Source of the DNA: DATDCV01 sp036524155
GTDB lineage: Bacteria; Verrucomicrobiota; Verrucomicrobiia; Limisphaerales; UBA8199
Length of the DNA: 17,618 bases
Assembly: GCA_036524155.1 (NCBI GenBank)
Contig: DATDCV010000466.1
Span: 1-17,618, forward strand
Direction: 5' to 3'
Shown piece by piece: positions 7,429-13,843 of the stretch. The position numbers were made by a program, and so were the translations under genes. The notes under the pieces are model-generated. The model did not search any database and was not told where the DNA came from. It saw only the letters and a list, made by a program, of their open reading frames with translations. Each line of letters starts with the position of its first letter. The stretch's first letter is position 1.

Positions 7429-7450
7429 CCGGACTCCAGCCTCGATGCCT

Positions 7451-7906
7451 ATGAAAACACAATTCTTCAGTTTGGCTCTGCTTCTTCTTGGGCTGCTAGG
7501 TTTACCGGGGAGCGCCCGAGGACAAAGCGGCGGCAGCTACACCATTGACTGGTTCACCGTCGCTGGCGGCGGCGGCACCAGCACCAGCGGCGTCTATTCC
7601 GTCACCGGCAGCATTGGACAGCCCGATGCCGGCGGGCCGCTGACCAACGGCCAGTATTCGGTTATGGGCGGGTTCTGGGCCTTGCCTGCCGCCGTCCAGA
7701 CCGTCGGCGCGCCCACCTTGGCTATTGCGCCGGCTTCTCCGGGGTTCGCGCAGATTTCCTGGACCCCCAACACTGCCGGCTTCGTGCTGCAGGAAACACT
7801 GAGCCTTGCTGCTCCTAACTGGGTCAATTCAACCAGCGGAGCCACCAATCCCGTCGTTGTTCCCGCGGCATTGCCGAACAAATTCTATCGCCTGATCAAA
7901 CCTTGA
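7451..7906 (+). CDS. Small secreted protein of the GGGTS/GQPDAG/GGFW type
   Basis: This encodes 151 residues from the ATG at 7451 (an ATG six bases earlier is equally possible). The signal peptide is KTQFFSLALLLLGLLGLPGSARGQ, cut near residue 24. The mature start SYTIDWFTVAGGGGTSTSGVYSVTG and SIGQPDAGGPLTNGQYSVMGGFW is a pattern I associate with many exported proteins of Verrucomicrobia. Residues about 92-148 form a second beta-rich part (TLAIAPASPGFAQISWTPNT...FVLQETLSLAAPNWV...KFYRLIKP), resembling a fibronectin-like or lectin-like fold that often ends such proteins. It begins 22 bases after the preceding fibre gene and has no clear Shine-Dalgarno site, consistent with one operon. Its exact function is unknown. 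Confidence 0.75.
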   Translation: MKTQFFSLALLLLGLLGLPGSARGQSGGSYTIDWFTVAGGGGTSTSGVYSVTGSIGQPDAGGPLTNGQYSVMGGFWALPAAVQTVGAPTLAIAPASPGFAQISWTPNTAGFVLQETLSLAAPNWVNSTSGATNPVVVPAALPNKFYRLIKP

Positions 7907-7988
7907 GGGCCTTCTCAACCGGCGCGGCGGCCTGGGGCCTCAAGCCTCGATACGTCGGCGCCCTACAACCCTTCTGAAGTGTCAGCCC

Positions 7989-10406
7989 ATGCGAACTCTG
8001 ACGATCCTGGTCTTTCTCTCAAGCCTCAACCCGATGCTCTCAACCTGCCGCGCCCAGGGCAGCGCCTTCACCTACCAGGGGCGGCTGAATGACGGCGCCG
8101 CGCCCGCCAATGGCAACTACGATCTGAGATTCACGCTCTATGATGCCGGATCGAGCGGCGCGCAGATCGGGGTCGCCATCACTCAGGCTGCCACCGCCGT
8201 CAGCAACGGCTTGTTCACCGTCGCGTTGGATTTCGGCAGCGTGTTCGACGGTAACGCGCGCTGGCTGGAGATCGGGGTGCGGACCAACAGCTCCGGGAGC
8301 GGCTTTGTGACATTGTCTCCACGCCAGGCGCTGACGGCGGCGCCGTATGCGCTTTACGCGATGACCCCGGCCGGGCCGATGGGTCCGGAAGGGCCGCAAG
8401 GCCCAGCGGGTCCAAACGGCGCGACCGGCGCCACGGGGCCTCAGGGACCAGTTGGTGCAACCGGTCCGCAGGGGTTGACGGGCCCGGCAGGGGCTGTTGG
8501 GCCGATAGGTCCACAAGGTGCTGTGGGTGTGAACTGGCGCGGAACCTGGACCGCTGCGGCCAGCTACCCCACCAATGACGCGGTCGCCTACAGTGGCACA
8601 TCGTGGCTGGCGAAGCAGAGCAATTCGAATACGCCACCGGTCGAAGGAGCCGACTGGACAACATTGGCGCAAAAGGGCGATACGGGTGCGACCGGTCCGC
8701 AAGGCGCAGTCGGGCCACAGGGACCTGTGGGCGCGACGGGACCGCAGGGGTCGGCAGGGCCGGTGGGAGCCACTGGTCCCCAGGGTCCACAAGGCGCGCA
8801 AGGGCTGCCTGGATCGGCAGATGCCTGGTCGCGGACAGGCAATGCCGGGACCGATCCAGCCAATAACTTTCTTGGGACGACCGATCTTCGTCCGTTCGAG
8901 GTGCGCGTCAACGACGTCCGGGTTTTGCGGCTGGAGCCATCGTGGGATCCTAACTTCACCAGCTTCAGTCCTAATCTCATCGGCGGCTATTCGGGAAACT
9001 TGGTCAGCAATGGTGTTTATGGTGCTTTCATCGCTGGGGGAGGAAACTCGGCAGAGCCTAACTTCGTGGGGGGCAATTATGCCGCTGTGGTGGGCGGATC
9101 TGCAAATATTGCCACCGGCGATAATTCGGTAGCGATGGGCAAATTGAGCATCGCAAGGGGGCCAAACTCAACGGCCATGGGTTGGAGTTCCGAAGCCTCA
9201 GGCTTGAATGCCACTGCTATGGGGGAGGCCACGGCTGCTCTCGGTCGCACCTCCACGGCCGTGGGGTATCGCACGACTGCAACTGGGGATATGTCCACGG
9301 CCATGGGGCATAGCACGACTGCAACCGGGCACATGTCCACCGCCGTGGGGTATCGCACGACCTCAAGCGGGGATATGTCCACGGCCATGGGCGATAGCAC
9401 GACCGCAAGGGGGTCGGTGTCCACGGCCATGGGCAGGGGGAGCATTGCAGGTGGGTTGGTTTCCACGGCCATCGGTGAGTGGACCTATGCAGCCGGCGAC
9501 TACTCGTTGGCCGCCGGTTACCATGCCCGAGCGATGCACCGGGGCGCTTTTGTCTGGTCCGATTACTCCAGTGAAATCCCTCTCACGAGCACGGCTGACA
9601 ACCAGTTCTGCGTGCGGGCGGCCGGGGGGACTCGATTTACCGGACCGCTTGAGTTAGGGGCGGAGATTCCAGGCAAGCAGATCGACGCCGGTAAGATTGG
9701 GTACCAGCTCTTCAGCGGTGACGCGCTGGACATCGTTGGCGCCGGCACTAGCGACACCAATCGCAAAATCACGCTTTGGAGCGAGGGAGGAGCGAACCTT
9801 AACGGCCCGCTCTGGTTCGGCTCGTCTCTGCGCCAAATGTTGAACCTGTATGCCTCGGCATACGGCATTGGCGTCCAGGATTACTCCATGTACTTCCGTT
9901 GCGACGGCAACTATAGCCAAAACGGATTCCTTTGGTACAAAGGTGGCCAGCATGCCAACGGCTACGCGGATCCCGGTGGCGGGGTTGAACTGATGCATCT
10001 GACGGACGGCGGCCTGTGGGTCAACGGGACCTTCGTGAACCGCAGCGACCGCAACGCCAAGGAGAATTTCAGCCCTGTGGACACCCGGGCCGTGCTCGAT
10101 AAAGTCGCCAGTCTTCCTTTGAGTCAGTGGAATTACAGGAACGACAGCGCTACTCGCCATATGGGCCCGATGGCCCAGGACTTTTACGCCGCCTTCGGCG
10201 TCGGCCCGGACGACAAGCATATTGCCACTGTGGACGCCGACGGCGTAGCGCTTGCCGCCATCCAGGGACTTAATGAAAAGCTTGAAGTTCGAAGCGCGAA
10301 CTCCGAGGGCCGCTTCCACCAACTTGAAGCTGAGAATGCGGAGTTGAAGCAACGATTGGGGAAACTCGAGCAATTGCTGAATCAAAGGAGCGGAAGTGCC
10401 AAATGA
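7989..10406 (+). CDS. Exported collagen-like/YadA-head-like fibre with S74 self-cleaving chaperone
   Basis: This encodes 805 residues. The signal peptide (1-23) is followed by the shared N-terminal domain FTYQGRLNDGAAPANGNYDLRF (27-124). A collagen-like Gly-X-Y tract (129-180) is interrupted by a 50-residue module, VNWRGTWTAAASYPTNDAVAY...SWLAKQ (181-228), that resembles chitin-binding CBM5/12 domains, and then resumes (230-275). A glycine-rich region and about eight 14-residue repeats (STAMGxxxTATG type, about 395-500) look like a YadA-type trimeric beta-roll. The last 122 residues carry the Peptidase_S74 signature SDRNAKEN (Ser686, Lys691), GPMAQDFYAAFG and a terminal coiled coil. In phage tailspikes this domain trimerises the fibre and cuts itself off. 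Here the signal peptide implies export. It overlaps the next ORF by ATGA. Role at the surface is inferred. Confidence 0.87.
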   Translation: MRTLTILVFLSSLNPMLSTCRAQGSAFTYQGRLNDGAAPANGNYDLRFTLYDAGSSGAQIGVAITQAATAVSNGLFTVALDFGSVFDGNARWLEIGVRTNSSGSGFVTLSPRQALTAAPYALYAMTPAGPMGPEGPQGPAGPNGATGATGPQGPVGATGPQGLTGPAGAVGPIGPQGAVGVNWRGTWTAAASYPTNDAVAYSGTSWLAKQSNSNTPPVEGADWTTLAQKGDTGATGPQGAVGPQGPVGATGPQGSAGPVGATGPQGPQGAQGLPGSADAWSRTGNAGTDPANNFLGTTDLRPFEVRVNDVRVLRLEPSWDPNFTSFSPNLIGGYSGNLVSNGVYGAFIAGGGNSAEPNFVGGNYAAVVGGSANIATGDNSVAMGKLSIARGPNSTAMGWSSEASGLNATAMGEATAALGRTSTAVGYRTTATGDMSTAMGHSTTATGHMSTAVGYRTTSSGDMSTAMGDSTTARGSVSTAMGRGSIAGGLVSTAIGEWTYAAGDYSLAAGYHARAMHRGAFVWSDYSSEIPLTSTADNQFCVRAAGGTRFTGPLELGAEIPGKQIDAGKIGYQLFSGDALDIVGAGTSDTNRKITLWSEGGANLNGPLWFGSSLRQMLNLYASAYGIGVQDYSMYFRCDGNYSQNGFLWYKGGQHANGYADPGGGVELMHLTDGGLWVNGTFVNRSDRNAKENFSPVDTRAVLDKVASLPLSQWNYRNDSATRHMGPMAQDFYAAFGVGPDDKHIATVDADGVALAAIQGLNEKLEVRSANSEGRFHQLEAENAELKQRLGKLEQLLNQRSGSAK
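9180..9480 (+). repeat. In-gene 42-bp tandem repeats (YadA-head-like)
   Basis: About seven tandem copies of a 42-bp unit, 14 codons each, encode STAMGxSTTATGxM-type repeats inside the 805-aa gene. TCCACGGCCATGGG-like sequence recurs at about 42-bp steps near 9294, 9336, 9378 and 9420. Copies differ at synonymous and a few coding positions. Such tracts expand and contract easily and can change fibre length. Confidence 0.75.
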
Positions 10407-10540
10407 AGCATCGCGGCGGCGGGATTGCCGCGGTGCTCGTGGGCGTCATCTGGTGGGACCGCCGTCGCCGCCGAACCAGACACCCGCTCCCCGAAAACCT
10501 AAAACTCCTCCGCATGCCGGGCGAGTATCTCTGGCGCTAG
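10403..10540 (+). CDS. Candidate 45-aa membrane-anchored basic peptide, coupled to the fibre gene
   Basis: The ATG overlaps the TGA of the fibre gene (ATGA at 10403-10406), the classic arrangement for translational coupling. GGAAG lies 7 bases upstream, within the fibre gene. The 45-residue product begins MKHRGGGIAAVLVGVIWWD, a short hydrophobic helix, followed by an Arg cluster (DRRRRRTRH) and an amphipathic tail (PENLKLLRMPGEYLWR). That suggests a small membrane-anchored or membrane-associated protein with a cytoplasmic basic face. It was not recognised. The coupling and the residue pattern support it. Chance is possible because it is short. Confidence 0.4.
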   Translation: MKHRGGGIAAVLVGVIWWDRRRRRTRHPLPENLKLLRMPGEYLWR

Positions 10541-10610
10541 GTCATCCACAGGGACGAAACCGAAATGCAGTGGTTCCTTTGACCTTTTCAGCGTCTGCTA
10601 CTGCAACTAC

Positions 10611-10686
10611 TTCAGCCTTCAGACTTTAGCCTTTAGCCTTTAGCCTTCCTTCTCCACTCAACTTTCAACCCTCAACTCTCAACCAA
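10611..10686. repeat. Array of 7-bp repeats
   Basis: Heptads run without gaps: TTCAGCC, TTCAGAC, TTTAGCC three times and TTCCTTC (10611-10652). After six bases, CAACTTT, CAACCCT, CAACTCT and CAACCAA follow (10659-10686). This is a short tandemly repeated type of intergenic DNA. Similar heptads recur at 10785-10812. Confidence 0.7.
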
Positions 10687-10787
10687 ACTCTCAGCATCCG
10701 CTCCCGCAGCGCCTTCGGTTTCACCGCTTCAATCACCTCGCGCATCACATTATCCGGCGCCCCACCCGCCGCCCGCTCGGCATCCAC
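10665..10787 (-). CDS. Weak 40-aa candidate peptide between heptad arrays
   Basis: From a GTG at 10787 this minus-strand frame encodes 40 residues, DAERAAGGAPDNVMREVIEA then a basic part KPKALRERMLRVWLRVEG. The centre (NVMREVIEAVKPKALRERML) is a well-formed amphipathic helix of normal protein composition, while the last few codons lie in heptad repeats. It follows the phosphorylase stop by 8 bases. It may be a small protein, or the displaced 3' end of an older gene cut off by repeat insertion. No family was recognised. Confidence 0.25.
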   Translation of the reverse strand: MDAERAAGGAPDNVMREVIEAVKPKALRERMLRVWLRVEG

Positions 10788-10812
10788 TTCACACTTCAGA
10801 TTTCGGACTTTC
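10785..10812. repeat. Second heptad array, running into the phosphorylase 3' end
   Basis: CACTTCA, CACTTCA, GATTTCG and GACTTTC are contiguous 7-bp units. The stop codon of the minus-strand phosphorylase gene (10796-10798) lies within them, so its last residues (KSEI) are encoded by repeat DNA. Confidence 0.6.
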
Positions 10813-11605
10813 CCTCGCCGCGCCTCCCCCACTCCCGCGCCAGCCGCCCCAACAACTCCAGCACCGCCACGCTACCCTCCGCCTCGCCCTTCTCGAAATC
10901 ACCCTCAGCCTGCGCCAAGCAGTTCGTCACGTGCGCCAGGCACAGCACCGGCCGGTTCCGCGCCGTCGCAAACGCATACAGCGCCGCGCTCTCCATCTCC
11001 ACCGCCAGCAGCCCCCTCTTTTTCGCCAAAGCAATCGCCTCTTTCGTTTCCCGAAACGGCGCGTCCGTAGTCCACACCGCCCCCTCCTCGATCACGACCT
11101 CGGCGCCCTTCAGAGCTCGCCGCGCCAGCGCCAGCATCCTCGGCCGAATCTCCGCGTAATCCGATGTCGGCATATAATGATAACTCGTGCCCTCATCCCG
11201 CAGCGCCCGCGTCACCAGCACGAAATATGGCGGCGGCCGAACCGGCAGGAGCCGCCCCGCCGACGTCACGCTCACCACCAGCCTACAACCCGACGCGAAC
11301 AGCTCCTCCGTCACCAGCACCGCAAATGACGCTCCCACCGCGCAACCCAGCACGCCCACCCGCGCGCCTCCGGCCTCAAACTCGTAAAGCTCCGTGTGGT
11401 AACACGCCCAGGCCGCGCTCAGCTTCGCCGCCCCGGTCCTGCGCAAATACCTGACCAGGTCCCCATCCGGATCCAGCACGCAAATCTCCGGCACCTCGCT
11501 TTTCGCCATCCCCTTCTGCCGCCGCGCCTCCCGCAACAGGTTCTCTGGCGTGAAAACCGCCCGCCGCCGGTAGAACTTGTTCCTGAGTAAGGGGGGAAAA
11601 CGCAT
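10796..11605 (-). CDS. Nucleoside phosphorylase (uridine phosphorylase-like, PNP/UDP family)
   Basis: This encodes 269 residues. The family core is visible: VGVLGCAVGASFAVLVTEELFASGC (about 83-107, phosphate-binding loop area), SVTSAGRL (112-119), GTSYHYMP (139-146), WTTDAPFRET (168-177) and the hallmark VEMESAALYAFA (192-203), whose Glu contacts the ribose. The enzyme should cleave nucleosides with phosphate to base and ribose-1-phosphate in the cytoplasm, for salvage. Uridine is the best guess, but the GCAVGAS variant of the usual GxGxPS loop leaves this open. It starts 11 bases after the stop of the CMD-like gene on the same strand, so the two form an operon. The extreme C-terminus is encoded by 7-bp repeats and is probably not functional. 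No good Shine-Dalgarno site is visible; GGAAG lies too close to the ATG. Confidence 0.85.
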   Translation of the reverse strand: MRFPPLLRNKFYRRRAVFTPENLLREARRQKGMAKSEVPEICVLDPDGDLVRYLRRTGAAKLSAAWACYHTELYEFEAGGARVGVLGCAVGASFAVLVTEELFASGCRLVVSVTSAGRLLPVRPPPYFVLVTRALRDEGTSYHYMPTSDYAEIRPRMLALARRALKGAEVVIEEGAVWTTDAPFRETKEAIALAKKRGLLAVEMESAALYAFATARNRPVLCLAHVTNCLAQAEGDFEKGEAEGSVAVLELLGRLAREWGRRGEGKSEI

Positions 11606-11616
11606 GCTTCCGAAAC

Positions 11617-11952
11617 TCAGGCACGCTCTTCCAGATACTTAAGCACCAGCGGCACATAAGCCATCGCCGGCCCGCCCCCCATCGCTATGGCAACCCCGCA
11701 CGCCTCCAACAGCTCCGCTTTCGTCGCGCCGGCCGCCAGCGCCTTCTCCAGGTGCACCACGATGCACGGCTCGCAATGCGTCGCCAGGGCGATGCCGATC
11801 ACGATGAACTCCTTCTCCTTGGTCGAGAGCGCACCGCCCGCCAGCGACACCTGGAACAACGCGTCCAGGTGCTTCATCACTTCCGGCATCTCCGCGTTCA
11901 GAGTCCCCTTGTATCGCTTGAACTCCGCCAGGATCTCATTCGCTTTTTCCAT
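11617..11952 (-). CDS. Carboxymuconolactone decarboxylase / AhpD-like protein
   Basis: This encodes 111 residues, the usual length for a one-domain CMD protein. The family signature is clear: STKEKEFIVIGIALATHCEPCIVVHLEKALAAGATKAEL, with Cys60, Cys63 and His67 forming the CxxCxxxH thiol centre, and a downstream EACGVAIAMGGGPAMAY helix (83-99). CMD proteins with this motif usually act as alkylhydroperoxidase-type thiol antioxidants, normally as trimers or hexamers, rather than true decarboxylases. AAAGGA eight bases upstream of the ATG supports the start. It is the first gene of an operon with the nucleoside phosphorylase. A weak promoter (TTGCAG at 12005-12000 and TATAGC at 11980-11975, spacer 19) lies upstream. 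The physiological substrate is unknown. Confidence 0.87.
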   Translation of the reverse strand: MEKANEILAEFKRYKGTLNAEMPEVMKHLDALFQVSLAGGALSTKEKEFIVIGIALATHCEPCIVVHLEKALAAGATKAELLEACGVAIAMGGGPAMAYVPLVLKYLEERA

Positions 11953-11990
11953 AACCGCTTTCCTTTCTTCGAGCGCTATAGTCTCTCACC

Positions 11991-12113
11991 TCAGCCGCGC
12001 TGCAACCGCAATCCATCGTGCCAGGGTGGCAAATCAGTCACCAGCCCCTCGGGCTCCAGCAAACCCGTTTCCTTTGCCCACCCCATAATCTGCTCCGGCT
12101 TCGGCCGGATCAT
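11991..12113 (-). CDS. Candidate 40-aa protein upstream of the CMD gene
   Basis: From the ATG at 12113 the minus strand encodes 40 residues, MIRPKPEQIMGWAKETGLLE followed by PEGLVTDLPPWHDGLRLQRG. The composition is ordinary protein (two Trp, spaced acidic and basic residues, no low complexity) and the frame stays open with protein-like residues (FRGSQINHLYL) for another 15 codons upstream, where no usual start codon is found. It ends 38 bases before the CMD start. It may be a small protein or the surviving 3' end of a degraded gene. No ribosome-binding site or family was seen. Confidence 0.35.
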   Translation of the reverse strand: MIRPKPEQIMGWAKETGLLEPEGLVTDLPPWHDGLRLQRG

Positions 12114-12119
12114 CAAATA

Positions 12120-12495
12120 CAAGTGATTAATCTGGCTGCCGCGGAAACCCGGGAACTCACCCCCTGCTGGCGCGCCCTGCCGGCTCCGCTGCCGCTTTCT
12201 GCCGGGTACTCTGCCGGGTAAAACGCAAAAAATCCCCCGGTTTTACCGAGCTCCTGCCGGGTTGCCGGGTCTATACCCCTGGGAGTATACCCCTCCTCCC
12301 GGCGAACCTGCCACGGAAGCCCTCCGGCCCAGGCATGACTCCAGCGCCCCGCATTGCCTAACGCCGGATAGCGCTGGTTCACGCCTGTTAACGCCGGATA
12401 ACGATCAAATCCCGGCACCCCGCCCACGCTCACCACACCGCCACCCTGCGACCTCCGCTCCAAGGCCCCCCAAAGATTTCTTTTTGGTTCTAATT
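12120..12495. other. Repeat-rich non-coding stretch upstream of the DUF3631 gene
   Basis: No gene is supported here. Short direct repeats cluster: CTGCCGGGTA at 12199-12208 and 12211-12220, TGCCGGGT twice in tandem at 12255-12270, TATACCCCT at 12272-12280 and 12286-12294 (14-bp step), and TAACGCCGGATA at 12359-12370 and 12389-12400 (30-bp step). GGTAAAAC (12217-12224) and GTTTTACC (12240-12247) form an 8-bp hairpin. Iteron-like clustering next to a helicase-type gene is suggestive of a replication origin but not proof. Confidence 0.5.
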
Positions 12496-12530
12496 CACTT
12501 GGACAGCTTTTGTCCAAGTGGCCTCTATAA
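12496..12530 (+). promoter_or_regulatory. 25-bp palindrome overlapping a possible promoter
   Basis: CACTTGGACA and TGTCCAAGTG (12496-12505 and 12511-12520) are perfect 10-bp arms around GCTTT. A -10-like CTATAA follows at 12525-12530, 17 bases before the ATG at 12548. A TTGGAC within the left arm could act as -35, though the 20-base spacing is long. A dimeric repressor binding here would block the DUF3631 gene. The repressor is not in the window. Confidence 0.45.
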
Positions 12531-12547
12531 GCTCCCCCCAAAAGAAT

Positions 12548-13843
12548 ATGAATGCCGAATCCAGAAACGAACAAAACGAACACGACACCACCAATGCCGT
12601 CCCCGCCTCACTCACCAGCCCCGGCGTCCCCGCGCCAGGCCCTGCGCCCGCGCCCGGCTGGATGTTCGATGTTGAGCCCTGGTCCGAGCCCGTCGATGGG
12701 ATCCTGCTCCTCGATGAATTGCGCGACATCCTTTCCCGCTTCGTCATTTTGCCAAGGTGGAGTCCGGAAACTTGTGCTCTCTGGGTTCTCCACACCTACG
12801 CTTTTCACCTGCGCGACGTCAGTGCCTACATCGGCATCGAGTCTCCTCAGAAGCGCTGCGGTAAGACCACGCTCATCAACCTCCTTCGCCGGCTCGTCAG
12901 ACGCCCCGAAGTCGCCGCCAACATCAGCTCCCCCGCTTTCTTCCGCGTCATCGAAGAGACCCGCCCCACCCTCCTCATGGACGAGGCGGATACCCTCCTC
13001 CTCGGCAATGATGAACTGCGCGGCATCCTCAATTCCGGCTACAGCAAAGACACCGCTTATGTTGTGCGCGTCAACCCCCAGCCTTCAACCACCGATGCTC
13101 GCCCGGCCAGCCGCCTCGCCCGCTTCTCCTGCTGGTGCCCAAAGCTCATCGCCGGCATCGGCCATCTCCCCGACACCCTCGCCGACCGCTGCATCGTCAT
13201 CCGCATGCACCGCAAGACCCCTGCCGAAAAATGCGACCGTCTGCGCCACCTCGTCCCCACGCCGCTCAAACAAAAGTGCGCGCGCTTCGTCCTCGACCAC
13301 GCCGCCGATATTGCCGGTGCCAGGCCCTCAACCCCGCCCGGGCTCAACGACCGCGCGGCCGATATCTGGGAACCCTTGCTCGCTCTCGCCGACATCGCCG
13401 GCGGCCACTGGCCTGAACTGGCCCGCAACGCCGCCGTCGGCCTCACCGTTAGCGCCGAGGAAAACAGCCCCGTCAGCGCTCTCCTCTTCGACATCTTCGT
13501 CATCTTCGCCACGGCTCAAGCCGATAAGATGTTCAGCCGCGACCTGGTCCTCGAACTCAACAGCCTCCCCGACCGCCCCTGGGCCGAGCTCCGCCGCGGC
13601 AAGGCCATCAATGAACTCTGGCTCGCGCAGCAACTCCGCAAATACGACGTTCGCCCCCGCTCCATCTGGATCGGCGACGCCGCCTCAAAAGGATATCTCT
13701 TCGACGACTTCGGCAACGCGTTCCGCCGCTACGTTCCGCGTTCCGAGCTCGAAGCCCTCCGCGAGTCATTAACCGCCTCCCCACCGCCATCAGGCGACCC
13801 CCCTCCTGCCCCGGTTCCGGAGGAGTCTCGCAACCGTTGCTAA
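12548..13843 (+). CDS. DUF3631-type P-loop ATPase, mobile-element replication-like
   Basis: From the ATG at 12548 this gives 431 residues. A Pro/Ala-rich head (about 15-40) is followed by a P-loop domain with ESPQKRCGKTTLINLL as Walker A (GKTT at about 110-113) and RPTLLMDEADTLL as Walker B (about 144-156). A PDTLADRCIVIRM sensor-like segment lies near 214-226. The C-terminal part, KAINELWLAQQLRKYDVRPRSIWIG and KGYLFDDFGNAFRRYV, is the DUF3631 signature. Such proteins occur with primase-like genes on phages, plasmids and integrated elements and probably help load or drive replication; the biochemical role is not settled. No primase partner is present here, so this may be an orphan or relict. 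Its stop codon overlaps that of mazG on the other strand. Confidence 0.8.
   Translation: MNAESRNEQNEHDTTNAVPASLTSPGVPAPGPAPAPGWMFDVEPWSEPVDGILLLDELRDILSRFVILPRWSPETCALWVLHTYAFHLRDVSAYIGIESPQKRCGKTTLINLLRRLVRRPEVAANISSPAFFRVIEETRPTLLMDEADTLLLGNDELRGILNSGYSKDTAYVVRVNPQPSTTDARPASRLARFSCWCPKLIAGIGHLPDTLADRCIVIRMHRKTPAEKCDRLRHLVPTPLKQKCARFVLDHAADIAGARPSTPPGLNDRAADIWEPLLALADIAGGHWPELARNAAVGLTVSAEENSPVSALLFDIFVIFATAQADKMFSRDLVLELNSLPDRPWAELRRGKAINELWLAQQLRKYDVRPRSIWIGDAASKGYLFDDFGNAFRRYVPRSELEALRESLTASPPPSGDPPPAPVPEESRNRC

Noticed and set aside
7989..10406. Prophage tail-fibre interpretation of the S74 protein
   Set aside because: No other phage structural, lysis or integrase gene lies nearby, and the protein has a signal peptide and shares its N-terminal domain with a neighbouring secreted protein.
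10611..10686. CRISPR-like array
   Set aside because: The units are contiguous 7-bp repeats with no spacers.
12113..12583. 156-codon minus-strand frame across the repeat-rich stretch
   Set aside because: Its internal similarity (RYPALTGVNQRYPALGN, FYPAEYPAES) only mirrors the direct repeats in the DNA. It has no family signature.
12552..13772. 406-codon plus-strand frame overlapping the DUF3631 gene
   Set aside because: It is Ser/Pro/Ala-rich with no motifs, while the other frame carries Walker A, Walker B and the DUF3631 signature.
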